Assembly (NCBI GenBank): GCA_947463345.1
Contig: CANHSA010000004.1
Location: 1 to 32,634 of the forward strand
DNA from: Flavobacteriales bacterium
Lineage (GTDB): Bacteria > Bacteroidota > Bacteroidia > Flavobacteriales_D > Crocinitomicaceae
Direction of reading: 5' to 3'
DNA: 32,634 bases
Shown here piece after piece: positions 24,472 to 32,634 of the stretch (position 1 is its first letter; each line of letters begins with the position of its first letter). The notes beneath the pieces were generated by a model, which worked only from the letters and a program-made list of their open reading frames with translations, had not been told where the DNA came from and ran no database searches. Position numbers and translations under genes: made by a program.

Positions 24472-25179
24472 GTCAAATAAGCCCTTCTGTTCAGGCAAAT
24501 TGTTGCAATATCTTTGGCTTACCATTACCGAATTTGCCTCAGGGCCTAAAATGCGTTTTTTATCAATCTCCCAGGCCTCTAAGTTCAGATTTGATCGGTT
24601 TGAAACATCGGAGGGTAAGGCATGGCCACTTAACCAAGCGGCTTCTTCGTGTGGCGACAAAAGAAGAGGCATGCGTTGTTTGGAATTATGTATTTCAGCC
24701 ATTAATGCATTGGCTGTTGTTGTGAGAATGGTAAACGTTTGCTCAAATGCTCCTGTATTGGGATCTAGCCAGGTGTCGTAAAGGCCCGCTATTGAAAAAA
24801 TAGCTTGGTCTTTTAGTCGAATGAAATAAGGCTTTTTAAGTTTGCCGTTAGTCTGCCATTCGAAAAAACCAGAAGACGGCACCAAGCAGCGATTGGAATG
24901 GACCAAATGCTTAAAGGAAGCCTTTTCATGACAAGTTTCAATGCGGGCATTGAGTGTTTTAGCCGCGAAATCCATCCAATTGGCACCGTTATACCACTTG
25001 GGCAACAAACCCCAGCGCATTTGTTCAAGGTTTGGCGCATTGGTAATGATGTGCCAACTTGGGAATTGAAAGCCCGATGCAAAGTAATATGGAAGTTCGA
25101 TGGGCTTGCCCGGCAGCAGTTTTTGATAGCGCTCAGCTAATTGTAAAGTGGTAGATGTTGACGAATTACTGTAACACAT
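24469..25179 (-). CDS. SRAP-domain protein (YedK/HMCES family abasic-site shield)
   Basis: A 236-residue SOS response-associated peptidase-family protein. In the family, Cys2 (exposed after removal of Met1) forms a thiazolidine link with abasic sites in single-stranded DNA, protecting them at replication forks. The key residues are all visible: MCYSN (Cys 2), LNARIET (Asn 77), SSGFFEW (Glu 107) and HNSKQRMPLLL (His 164). The start codon is four bases from an exact -7 box, so the transcript may be leaderless. No LexA-type box is obvious. It is a single gene between groL and the envelope unit. Confidence 0.94.
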   Translation of the reverse strand: MCYSNSSTSTTLQLAERYQKLLPGKPIELPYYFASGFQFPSWHIITNAPNLEQMRWGLLPKWYNGANWMDFAAKTLNARIETCHEKASFKHLVHSNRCLVPSSGFFEWQTNGKLKKPYFIRLKDQAIFSIAGLYDTWLDPNTGAFEQTFTILTTTANALMAEIHNSKQRMPLLLSPHEEAAWLSGHALPSDVSNRSNLNLEAWEIDKKRILGPEANSVMVSQRYCNNLPEQKGLFD

Positions 25180-25183
25180 AGCT

Positions 25184-25191
25184 CAAATTTA
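25184..25191 (-). promoter_or_regulatory. -7 promoter box for the SRAP gene, directly against the start codon
   Basis: TAAATTTG on the minus strand, an exact TAnnTTTG match, followed by AGCT and the ATG. The loop of the preceding UUCG terminator sits 19 bases upstream, where the -33 element would be. Confidence 0.65.
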
Positions 25192-25194
25192 CAC

Positions 25195-25221
25195 AAAAAA
25201 GAAAGCCACCCGAAGGTGGCT
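25195..25221 (-). terminator. Second intrinsic terminator after groL
   Basis: On the minus strand: AGCCACC, loop TTCG, GGTGGCT, then TTCTTTTTT. It shares the 14-base core CCACC-CGAA-GGTGG (plus strand) with the terminator at 12435-12460 and also forms a C(UUCG)G tetraloop. Confidence 0.85.
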
Positions 25222-25269
25222 CTATATAGACATTTCTCGCTATCCGTAAGAACGGGAAGAAAGAAACGA

Positions 25270-25290
25270 AAAAGAGCCCGAGGGCTCTTG
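25270..25290 (-). terminator. First intrinsic terminator after groL
   Basis: On the minus strand: AAGAGCC, loop CTCG, GGCTCTT followed by TTTCGTTTC. It starts six bases after the groL stop. With the second hairpin 50 bases on, groL has a tandem terminator. Confidence 0.8.
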
Positions 25291-25296
25291 TATACA

Positions 25297-26946
<1,650 letters not shown>

Positions 26947-26952
26947 TTAAGA

Positions 26953-27228
26953 TTAAAAAATACCGTAAATGTCTGCTTCTCTCATGATGAGAAAAGTACT
27001 CCCATCGATTTTGATTTCTGTTCCAGCATACTGACCGTACAAGATGGAATCGCCAACTTTTACTGACATAGGCTCATCCTTTTTGCCCGATCCAGCCGCT
27101 ACAACAGTACCGCGCAATGGTTTTTCTTTTGCTGTGTCTGGAATAATGATTCCGCTTGCTGTTTTTTGCTCTGCTGGCGCAGGTTCTACCAGAACTCTGT
27201 CTGCCAAAGGTTTGAAATTTACTGACAT
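26953..27228 (-). CDS. groES: Co-chaperonin GroES (10 kDa)
   Basis: A 91-residue co-chaperonin that caps the GroEL ring. The ORF track starts 15 codons too early at a TTG; the ATG at 27228 gives the normal N-terminus ([16 protein letters not shown]). The mobile loop ([18 protein letters not shown]) and [24 protein letters not shown] are present. The leader is A/T-rich. A 23-base imperfect palindrome lies 47-69 bases upstream; no CIRCE element is seen. groL follows 18 bases downstream. Confidence 0.98.
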   Translation of the reverse strand: MSVNFKPLADRVLVEPAPAEQKTASGIIIPDTAKEKPLRGTVVAAGSGKKDEPMSVKVGDSILYGQYAGTEIKIDGSTFLIMREADIYGIF

Positions 27229-27274
27229 AAAAATTATTTTAAGTTGCTGAAGGCTCTTCGAAAAACATGCCAAT

Positions 27275-27297
27275 TGCAGTTTTGCGTCAAAATTGCA
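27275..27297. promoter_or_regulatory. Imperfect palindrome upstream of groES, candidate operator
   Basis: TGCAGTTTTG-CGT-CAAAATTGCA has 10-base arms with one mismatch and a 3-base centre. It lies 47-69 bases before the groES ATG, about where the promoter should be; the minus-strand CAATTTTG within it is one base from TAnnTTTG. It is not followed by Ts, so it is not a terminator. It may be an operator for heat-shock control. Confidence 0.4.
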
Positions 27298-27305
27298 TAA
27301 TGGAC

Positions 27306-27341
27306 AAAAAAAATGTCAGTATGCGTGACATACTGACATTT
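27306..27341 (-). terminator. Intrinsic terminator of the miaB-secG operon
   Basis: On the minus strand: AAATGTCAGTATG, loop TCACG, CATACTGACATTT and a run of Ts. The 13-base stem is perfect. It lies 20 bases after the secG stop. Confidence 0.93.
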
Positions 27342-27360
27342 GAAATATGGTAAATATGAT

Positions 27361-27669
27361 TTACTGACCTTGGCTTTGACCTTGACCCTGGCCTTGGCCT
27401 TGGTTAGGTGCTTGCTGTTGGGTTTGTGGTGCGGCTTGTTTTGGTGGTTTTGGCTGGCTAATTGAAATACCAAGGCTGAAAACAACGATGGCTGCTGCTA
27501 AGCCCCAAGTGAGTTTGTCGATGAGTTCGTTGGTGCGCTGAACGCCACCAAGCTGAGAAGCTCCACCGAAATCAGCGCTCAAGCCCCCACCTTTTGGGTT
27601 TTGAACATAAACAACGAGAATCAGCAATGCGCTGGCTACGATGATTAAAAAAGAAAGTATTCCTGTCAT
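27361..27669 (-). CDS. secG: Preprotein translocase subunit SecG
   Basis: A 102-residue inner membrane protein of the SecYEG channel. It has two hydrophobic segments ([18 protein letters not shown] and [16 protein letters not shown]) joined by the SecG loop [20 protein letters not shown]. After the second segment is an unusual low-complexity tail of Q, P, A and G ending in [12 protein letters not shown], encoded by a 6-base tandem repeat. It overlaps the upstream gene by four bases and is the last gene of the miaB operon. Confidence 0.95.
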   Translation of the reverse strand: MTGILSFLIIVASALLILVVYVQNPKGGGLSADFGGASQLGGVQRTNELIDKLTWGLAAAIVVFSLGISISQPKPPKQAAPQTQQQAPNQGQGQGQGQSQGQ

Positions 27670-28526
27670 GATGATGCGTTGAGGTTTTTCTTAAGTATTT
27701 TAATTTGGTTTGCAAAGAAACTCTTTTTTTCCGGATTAAGCAAAATTAATTGCTCATAAACCCCAATTGCTTTGGCGACCGCACCTTGCATGGCGTACAC
27801 TTTGGCTAGGGTTTCAGAAACGGGTATTTGATCTGAGTTCAAGCTTTCTTTCGCTTTTTTTGCAGGCGAATAAAAGTCTTGTTTGGGTTTATCGAACTTG
27901 AGGTATTCCTTTTGATCGTCTTGTGCTTCAGCATCGGTAAAATGCAACCATTGTGAAAACGTTTGTCTTTCTTCCGGAGCACTTGGTTTTGCTACTACTT
28001 GAGGCTCATCAGTACTTTTCTCTTGCGCTGACAGCCCTTCTTGTTCCACCTCCAAGGACTTGAGCTCATCGGTATAGGTGAGGTCGACGAAAGCACTACT
28101 TATGAGGCTTGCACGGAGTAGTTGATCGAGGGGGTCAGGTTCGACGGTTGTTTCGGGTTCTTTAGTATGAATTTCTTCGATTGGATTTTCCTCAATTGGA
28201 TTTTCCTCGATTGGATTTTCTTCAAAAAGAGGTTCTTCGATTGGATTTTCTGTAATTGGATTTTCCGTAATTGACCTTTCTTCGATAACTGAACTTTCGA
28301 CTAGTAAATCGTATAAAATGACTCTGTTTTGAATCGTGAAAGCGTGTTGTTCGAGTGCTTTAGAGAGCCTGACGTCTTTCTCTTTGGCGAGGGTTTTGAG
28401 ATAAAGAATCGAAAAACTTGTGGCGTAGGGATAGGTTTGTTGCAAAGCCTCCAAATCAGAAAGATAGTTGGCTGAACACAAATTTGGATCCGCTATTTGG
28501 GCATGAAGTTGTTCTTGACTTAACAC
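27666..28526 (-). CDS. TPR-like conserved protein with NPIEE repeats, unknown function
   Basis: A 286-residue soluble protein without signal peptide. The N-terminal 85 residues ([35 protein letters not shown]) match a helical domain I have seen in uncharacterised Bacteroidota proteins at this locus. Residues about 85-120 are a pentapeptide repeat region ([15 protein letters not shown] three times). The C-terminal 50 residues look like one tetratricopeptide repeat ([27 protein letters not shown]). The middle is acidic and probably disordered. It lies between lptE and secG in one operon, so a role in envelope biogenesis is possible but unproven. Confidence 0.78.
   Translation of the reverse strand: MLSQEQLHAQIADPNLCSANYLSDLEALQQTYPYATSFSILYLKTLAKEKDVRLSKALEQHAFTIQNRVILYDLLVESSVIEERSITENPITENPIEEPLFEENPIEENPIEENPIEEIHTKEPETTVEPDPLDQLLRASLISSAFVDLTYTDELKSLEVEQEGLSAQEKSTDEPQVVAKPSAPEERQTFSQWLHFTDAEAQDDQKEYLKFDKPKQDFYSPAKKAKESLNSDQIPVSETLAKVYAMQGAVAKAIGVYEQLILLNPEKKSFFANQIKILKKNLNASS
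28173..28275 (-). repeat. Degenerate 15-base tandem repeat encoding (E/T)ENPI
   Basis: On the plus strand the unit ATTGGATTTTC plus four variable bases occurs five times, with one 15-base-pair interruption (TTCAAAAAGAGGTTC). The unit length keeps the frame, so copy number change would only lengthen or shorten the protein. Confidence 0.85.
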
Positions 28527-28535
28527 GCTGCTAAT

Positions 28536-29048
28536 TTACCAATTACTGTATAACTTATTGATGAGGTCTTGCACCATTTGCTCAGAGATTTCGGCAAAGA
28601 GTTTTTGCTCGACATCGGCCAAGTTGGCATTAGCAGAAAAATCGGCAAAACGCGTACTCACCATTTGCCACTCTTCCTCTTTGGGCGCCTTGATTTTAAT
28701 TTTGAGCGAAAGTGCCATGGTGAGGCGGTTGCTACTGGCGTTGTCTGAACCTTGAATGGCTACCGGCTGAACTTGGTAGTTGGTAATGGCGCCTTCTATA
28801 TTGACTTCTCCTGCGCCTAGTTTGGTATTGAGCACAAGGCGCGTATTGTTTTGAACGCCGTCTTTGAGTTGCTCGGTGAGTAAGGGCGCAAAGGAAAGCG
28901 GACAATTGGGCGCGGCGTTTTCCAAATTTTGGATCGTGAAGCTCTGCCACTCTACGGGCATGCCGCCGCTGTCTCGAAAAGAAAAGCTTTCGGGCCAACA
29001 AGAGGTGAGTACCAATGCAAGTGCGCTATATAAGAACCAACGCATCAT
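28536..29048 (-). CDS. lptE: LptE-like lipoprotein of LPS assembly
   Basis: A 170-residue lipoprotein (lipobox LTSC, Cys 17). The pattern [34 protein letters not shown] followed by [17 protein letters not shown] and an amphipathic C-terminal helix ([15 protein letters not shown]) is that of LptE proteins of Bacteroidota, the plug of the LptD outer membrane channel delivering lipopolysaccharide. LptD is not in this window. Its first four bases overlap the stop of the sigma-54 regulator gene; nine bases separate it from the next gene. Confidence 0.88.
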   Translation of the reverse strand: MMRWFLYSALALVLTSCWPESFSFRDSGGMPVEWQSFTIQNLENAAPNCPLSFAPLLTEQLKDGVQNNTRLVLNTKLGAGEVNIEGAITNYQVQPVAIQGSDNASSNRLTMALSLKIKIKAPKEEEWQMVSTRFADFSANANLADVEQKLFAEISEQMVQDLINKLYSNW

Positions 29049-30295
29049 TCTACTAAATGGAATTCTTTGATTTTACGGTACAATGTACGTTCCGAAATAC
29101 CGAGTTCTTGGGCTGCATATTTGCGCTTTCCGCGGTGCTTTTCAAGCGCTTTTTGAATGAGTTCGCGCTCGCGGTCCTCTAGACTCAAGGATTCTTCGAG
29201 TTCGATGTGTTCTTCGAATTCTTCGTGACTTGGTGTATTTAGAACATGTGGTAGTTCGGCATGGGTAACAGGAGCAGCTAAAATTCTGGCTGGCGTTGCC
29301 GTCTCTTCGTAAACTTCTTGATAAAGACGGGTAACTGCCGCTGACTGATCGGCGCTTAAATTGATATTTTGAGTGCCACTGGCGATATCTAGGACCAGTT
29401 TTTTGAGTTCAGTGAGGTCTTTTTTCATGTCAAAAAGAAATTTGTACATGAGTTCTCGTTCAGAGATTGACTCTTGGCTTTGGTCATTGCGTTGGAGCCC
29501 GCTGCTTTTCTCGGTAATTGGCGTAAGGTAGGCATTGAGGGTAAGCGCATCGATTTCTCTGGCTGTTTCAATGACGGAAAGTTGTTCCACTAAATTTTTA
29601 AGTTGGCGGATGTTTCCTGGCCACGGGTAACTTAATAGCAATTCGACAGCTGAATCGGTTAATTTGATGGCCGGCATGCGGTATTTGTCGGCGAAATCAT
29701 TGGCAAACTTTCTAAAAAGCAAGTGGATGTCTTCGGCGCGTTGACGCAACGCGGGCAGCGGAATAGGAACGGTACTGAGGCGGTAGTAGAGGTCTTCGCG
29801 GAACTTGCCAGAAGCAATTGCTTTTTGCATATTCTCGTTGGTAGCGGCTACAACCCGCACGTTGGTTTTGAGCGGTTTAGACGACCCTACTCTGATGTAT
29901 TCGCCGGTTTCTAGCACGCGCAACAAACGCACTTGCGTTTGCATGGGTAATTCGGCTACTTCGTCCAAAAAGATGGTGCCGCCGTTTGCCACCTCAAAAT
30001 ACCCCTGGCGGCTACCTTGGGCGCCGGTAAACGAGCCTTTTTCGTGGCCAAATAATTCGGAGTCGATGGTGCCTTCTGGAATGGCTCCACAGTTGACGGC
30101 AATGTATTCACCGTGTTTTCTTGAACTCAGTTGGTGAATAACCTGAGGGATGATTTCTTTACCCGTACCGCTTTCGCCAGTGACAAGCACAGAAATATCG
30201 GTAGGGGCCACTTGCATGGCGATTTCCAAAGCCCGATTGAGCAATGGTGCCGAACCAATGATTCCAAAACGCTGTTTGATCTGCTGAACGTTCAT
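29045..30295 (-). CDS. Sigma-54-dependent transcription activator without receiver domain
   Basis: The ORF track extends 80 codons too far upstream into miaB; the ATG at 30295 gives a 416-residue protein starting [15 protein letters not shown]. It begins almost directly with the AAA+ domain: Walker A GESGTGKE (40-47), the sigma-54 contact loop GSFTGA (87-92; usually GAFTGA), Walker B GGTIFLDE (105-112) and [12 protein letters not shown] linker follows (about 280-370) and a Fis-type helix-turn-helix ends the protein ([16 protein letters not shown]). No phospho-receiver, GAF or PAS sensor is present. It lies 16 bases after miaB and overlaps lptE by four bases, an arrangement I recall in other Flavobacteriia. 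Confidence 0.9.
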   Translation of the reverse strand: MNVQQIKQRFGIIGSAPLLNRALEIAMQVAPTDISVLVTGESGTGKEIIPQVIHQLSSRKHGEYIAVNCGAIPEGTIDSELFGHEKGSFTGAQGSRQGYFEVANGGTIFLDEVAELPMQTQVRLLRVLETGEYIRVGSSKPLKTNVRVVAATNENMQKAIASGKFREDLYYRLSTVPIPLPALRQRAEDIHLLFRKFANDFADKYRMPAIKLTDSAVELLLSYPWPGNIRQLKNLVEQLSVIETAREIDALTLNAYLTPITEKSSGLQRNDQSQESISERELMYKFLFDMKKDLTELKKLVLDIASGTQNINLSADQSAAVTRLYQEVYEETATPARILAAPVTHAELPHVLNTPSHEEFEEHIELEESLSLEDRERELIQKALEKHRGKRKYAAQELGISERTLYRKIKEFHLVE

Positions 30296-30311
30296 GGTTG
30301 CTGAGTTGAAA

Positions 30312-31745
30312 TTACGGTTGCGCGACGATTTCGCCCATGAGGGTTGCGGAGGTGCAGCTGCTGATGCGCACATGCACATAATTGCCTTTTTCTTGGTTTT
30401 CTCTTGGGAAAACAACCATGGCATTGCTGCCCGTTCTGCCGCAAAGGTGTTCTTCTGATCTTTTGGATTTTCCTTCGATGAGTACTTTTTGTATGGTACC
30501 CACCATGCGCTGATTCGAGGCCAAAGAATGGGCAAGTTGCTTTTCGATGATTTCGTTCAGGCGGCGGCCTTTAACTTCTTCTGGAACGTCGTCAGCGAAG
30601 CGTCTTTCAGCTAAAGTTTTTGGACGCTCAGAATATTTGAACATGTAAGCGAAGTCGTACTGAACGAGGTCCATCAGACTCAAGGTTTCTTGATGCTCTT
30701 CTTCGGTTTCACCACAAAAACCAGTAATGACATCTGTTGAAATGGCACAACCAGGAATGAGGCGCTTGATGGCAGCGATGCGTTCGAGGTACCACTCGCG
30801 TGAATACCCGCGGTTCATGCGGTAAAGAACGTCTGTGTTGCCAGACTGTACTGGAAGGTGAATATAAGGACAAATATTTTCGTATTTCGCCATTATTTCA
30901 AGGACGTCGTCGGTCATGTCTTTGGGGTGCGAAGTACTAAAGCGCACGCGCAACAGCGGTGAAACCAACGCTACCATTTCCATGAGCTGTGCAAAATTGG
31001 TGGTAGGTTCTGCTTCATTTTTGATTTCGCCTTTCGAACTGATATTCCAGCGATAAGAATCGACGTTTTGACCAAGTAGAGTGACTTCGCGGTAACCTTT
31101 GTCAAAGAGATCTTGGCATTCCGAAACTATTGTTTGAGGGTCGCGGGAACGCTCGCGGCCTCTGGTGAACGGCACAACACAAAAAGAACACATGTTGTCG
31201 CAACCGCGCATGATGGTTACAAAAGCAGAAATGCCGCCTTGGTCTAGTCTGACAGGTGAGATATCTGCATAGGTTTCGTCGCGAGACAACAACACGTTAA
31301 CGGCTTTTTGGCCGGTGCCAACTTCATCGATGAGATTCGGTAAGTCGCGGTAGGCATCTGGGCCAGCCACTAAATCGACGAGTTTTTCTTCGTCGAGTAA
31401 GTTCTTCTTCAAGCGCTCGGCCATACAGCCTAAGATACCCACTACTAATTCTGGATTGCGTTCTTTTTTGATTTTGAATTCGGTGAGGCGATTGCGCACG
31501 CGTTGCTCGGCGTTTTCTCTAATGGAGCAAGTGTTGAGTAAAATGACGTCAGCGTCGTCGATGTTGCGTGTGGTTTGGTAACCTTGATCTGAAAGAATAG
31601 AGGCAACAACCTCGCTGTCCGAGAAGTTCATTTGACAACCATAACTTTCTAGATACAATTTCTTTGCGTCTGAATTGTTGGCTGTTGGTATTTCTAAGGC
31701 CGAGCCCTGAACGGACTCATCTATCACTTTGTTTTCGTATTCCAT
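30312..31745 (-). CDS. miaB: tRNA-2-methylthio-N6-isopentenyladenosine(37) synthase
   Basis: A 477-residue radical SAM methylthiotransferase modifying A37 of tRNAs that read codons starting with U. The ATG at 31745 is chosen over the track's start, which adds 31 unlikely residues and crosses the promoter. The N-terminal cluster cysteines are at 37 (YGCQMN), 73 ([13 protein letters not shown]) and 107 (LGCMAE). The radical SAM motif is GCDNMCSFC (Cys 182, 186, 189). The C-terminal TRAM domain ([25 protein letters not shown]) binds tRNA. It is the first gene of the five-gene operon ending in secG. Confidence 0.96.
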   Translation of the reverse strand: MEYENKVIDESVQGSALEIPTANNSDAKKLYLESYGCQMNFSDSEVVASILSDQGYQTTRNIDDADVILLNTCSIRENAEQRVRNRLTEFKIKKERNPELVVGILGCMAERLKKNLLDEEKLVDLVAGPDAYRDLPNLIDEVGTGQKAVNVLLSRDETYADISPVRLDQGGISAFVTIMRGCDNMCSFCVVPFTRGRERSRDPQTIVSECQDLFDKGYREVTLLGQNVDSYRWNISSKGEIKNEAEPTTNFAQLMEMVALVSPLLRVRFSTSHPKDMTDDVLEIMAKYENICPYIHLPVQSGNTDVLYRMNRGYSREWYLERIAAIKRLIPGCAISTDVITGFCGETEEEHQETLSLMDLVQYDFAYMFKYSERPKTLAERRFADDVPEEVKGRRLNEIIEKQLAHSLASNQRMVGTIQKVLIEGKSKRSEEHLCGRTGSNAMVVFPRENQEKGNYVHVRISSCTSATLMGEIVAQP

Positions 31746-31761
31746 GGGTTTTCTTGTTCTG

Positions 31762-31792
31762 CAAAAATAGGGCAAATTCAAACTACTGACAA
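31762..31792 (-). promoter_or_regulatory. Promoter of the miaB operon
   Basis: On the minus strand: TTTG (TTG at 31792-31790), a 20-base spacer, then TATTTTTG (31769-31762), an exact TAnnTTTG match. The miaB ATG is 16 bases downstream. Confidence 0.72.
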
Positions 31793-31877
31793 ATTGGCAG
31801 CAAAGGAACTCTCCAAACAATTCAAAAAAAATAACCATAGGTTAAGGTAAAATCCGCACAAAAATGCAACTGACATG

Positions 31878-31909
31878 TTGATGTATGAATTGTTTTCCTT
31901 TTACATTTG
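31878..31909 (+). promoter_or_regulatory. Promoter of topA
   Basis: TTG at 31878-31880, a 21-base spacer, then TACATTTG at 31902-31909, an exact TAnnTTTG match. The ATG is 17 bases downstream, with no Shine-Dalgarno sequence between. Confidence 0.72.
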
Positions 31910-31926
31910 TCCCCTAAAATCTCCTT

Positions 31927-32634
31927 ATGGCCAAAAATCTTGTTATTGTCGAGTCTCCTGCAAAAGCAAAAACAATCGAGGGTTATCTCGGTAAAGACTT
32001 CATTGTAAAATCGAGCTACGGGCACGTCCGAGACCTTGCCAAAAAAGGAATTGCGATTGACCTCGAAGCCAATTTTACACCGCAATACGAAGTCAGTCCC
32101 GACAAGAAGCAAGTGGTAGCCGAACTCAAAAAATTAGCGAAGGCAGCCGAGACGGTTTGGCTAGCAACCGATGAAGACCGCGAAGGAGAAGCCATTTCTT
32201 GGCACTTATACGAAACACTCGAGCTCCAAAAGAAAGACACCAAGCGCATTACTTTCAATGAAATCACGAAAACGGCGGTAACACGTGCCATCGAAAATCC
32301 GCGTCAGATCAACCAAGAACTTGTAGACGCACAGCAAGCACGCCGTGTACTAGACCGCATCGTCGGATTTGAACTCTCACCAGTTCTCTGGAAAAAAGTG
32401 CGCCCGAGCCTCTCAGCAGGTCGTGTTCAGTCAGTAGCAGTTAGACTCATCGTTGAACGCGAACGCGAAATCGACAAATTCAATTCCGAAGGATTTTACC
32501 GCGTTCAAGGCGAATTCATGAGCGAAAACGGCTTATTAACAGCCGAGCTCAACCAACAACTCTCCGACAAAAAAGCGGCGCAAGCACTTTTAGCAGAAGC
32601 ACAAAACGCCAAATTCAGCGTTGAAGATGTGCAA
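31927..32634 (+). CDS. topA: DNA topoisomerase I, 3' end cut by the window
   Basis: Absent from the ORF track because it runs off the window; 236 codons are open to the last base. The N-terminus is diagnostic of type IA topoisomerase: LVIVESPAKAKTIEGYLG, SYGHVRDLAKK, then the Toprim motif TDEDREGEAISWHL with its metal-binding acidic residues, FNEITK, and SAGRVQSVAVRLIVERE. The catalytic tyrosine would be further downstream. The enzyme relaxes negative supercoils by single-strand passage. It is divergent from miaB, with 181 bases holding the two promoters. Confidence 0.97.
   Translation, partial: MAKNLVIVESPAKAKTIEGYLGKDFIVKSSYGHVRDLAKKGIAIDLEANFTPQYEVSPDKKQVVAELKKLAKAAETVWLATDEDREGEAISWHLYETLELQKKDTKRITFNEITKTAVTRAIENPRQINQELVDAQQARRVLDRIVGFELSPVLWKKVRPSLSAGRVQSVAVRLIVEREREIDKFNSEGFYRVQGEFMSENGLLTAELNQQLSDKKAAQALLAEAQNAKFSVEDVQ

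Noticed and set aside
27229-27305. CIRCE element before groES
   Set aside because: TTAGCACTC-N9-GAGTGCTAA or a close variant is not present; only a different palindrome is seen.
28173-28275. Possible CRISPR-like array
   Set aside because: The units are 15 bases, directly adjacent, without spacers, and translate to an in-frame pentapeptide repeat.
30296-30535. Upstream extension of the sigma-54 activator in the ORF track
   Set aside because: It runs through the end of miaB and has no family match; the ATG at 30295 gives the expected N-terminus.
31822-32291. Minus-strand ORFs of 91-96 residues opposite topA
   Set aside because: They overlap the clearly recognised topA N-terminal domain and its promoter.

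Overview
The window is chromosomal DNA of a member of the Bacteroidota, most likely Flavobacteriales. The main evidence is two proteins with type IX secretion (T9SS) C-terminal sorting domains, lipoproteins of the DUF4249 and LptE families, conserved gene neighbourhoods (prfA-pyrF; miaB-sigma54 regulator-lptE-secG-groESL), eleven exact TAnnTTTG promoter boxes in front of genes, and A-rich leaders without a Shine-Dalgarno sequence. Genes are dense, with no gene-free stretch over 300 bases. I see no insertion sequence, prophage, CRISPR array or rRNA. Most of the window is core genome, and I found no clearly new multi-gene defence or biosynthetic system.

Layout. 1-4533 (+): a translationally coupled cluster with a secreted T9SS endonuclease I (5' end outside the window), a lipoprotein 5'-nucleotidase C-terminal domain, a Tat-type metallophosphatase and a DUF4249 lipoprotein. 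Together they look like an extracellular DNA and nucleotide scavenging set. 4639-6048 (+): a T9SS beta-helix protein. 6195-8073 (+): gltX and folB. 8070-10277 (-): rdgB and an Omp85-type outer membrane protein. 10375-10518 (+): a 47-residue lipoprotein absent from the ORF track. 10526-12417 (-): prfA and pyrF. 12463-13640 (-): peroxiredoxin, thioredoxin and a small DUF6952-like protein, divergent from an OxyR-type regulator (13752-14681, +) that keeps both redox cysteines and has an ATAG-N7-CTAT half-operator just before its start. 14705-17802 (-): trigger factor, tRNA-Leu(UAG) and MlaE/MlaF. 17833-20517 (+): SprT-like protein, manC and dusB. 20526-24437 (-): two related proteins of unknown function and a lipoprotein. 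24469-27228 (-): SRAP protein, groL and groES. 27361-31745 (-): the miaB-to-secG operon. 31927 to the end (+): the 5' part of topA.

The most interesting signals are regulatory. Three genes (prfA, the SRAP gene, sprT-like) have the -7 promoter box only 4-5 bases before the start codon, which suggests near-leaderless mRNAs. Two of these promoters lie directly behind terminators that share a 14-base core and form a C(UUCG)G hairpin in RNA. Two other strong terminators are embedded in the 3' coding ends of convergent neighbours (pyrF and oxyR).
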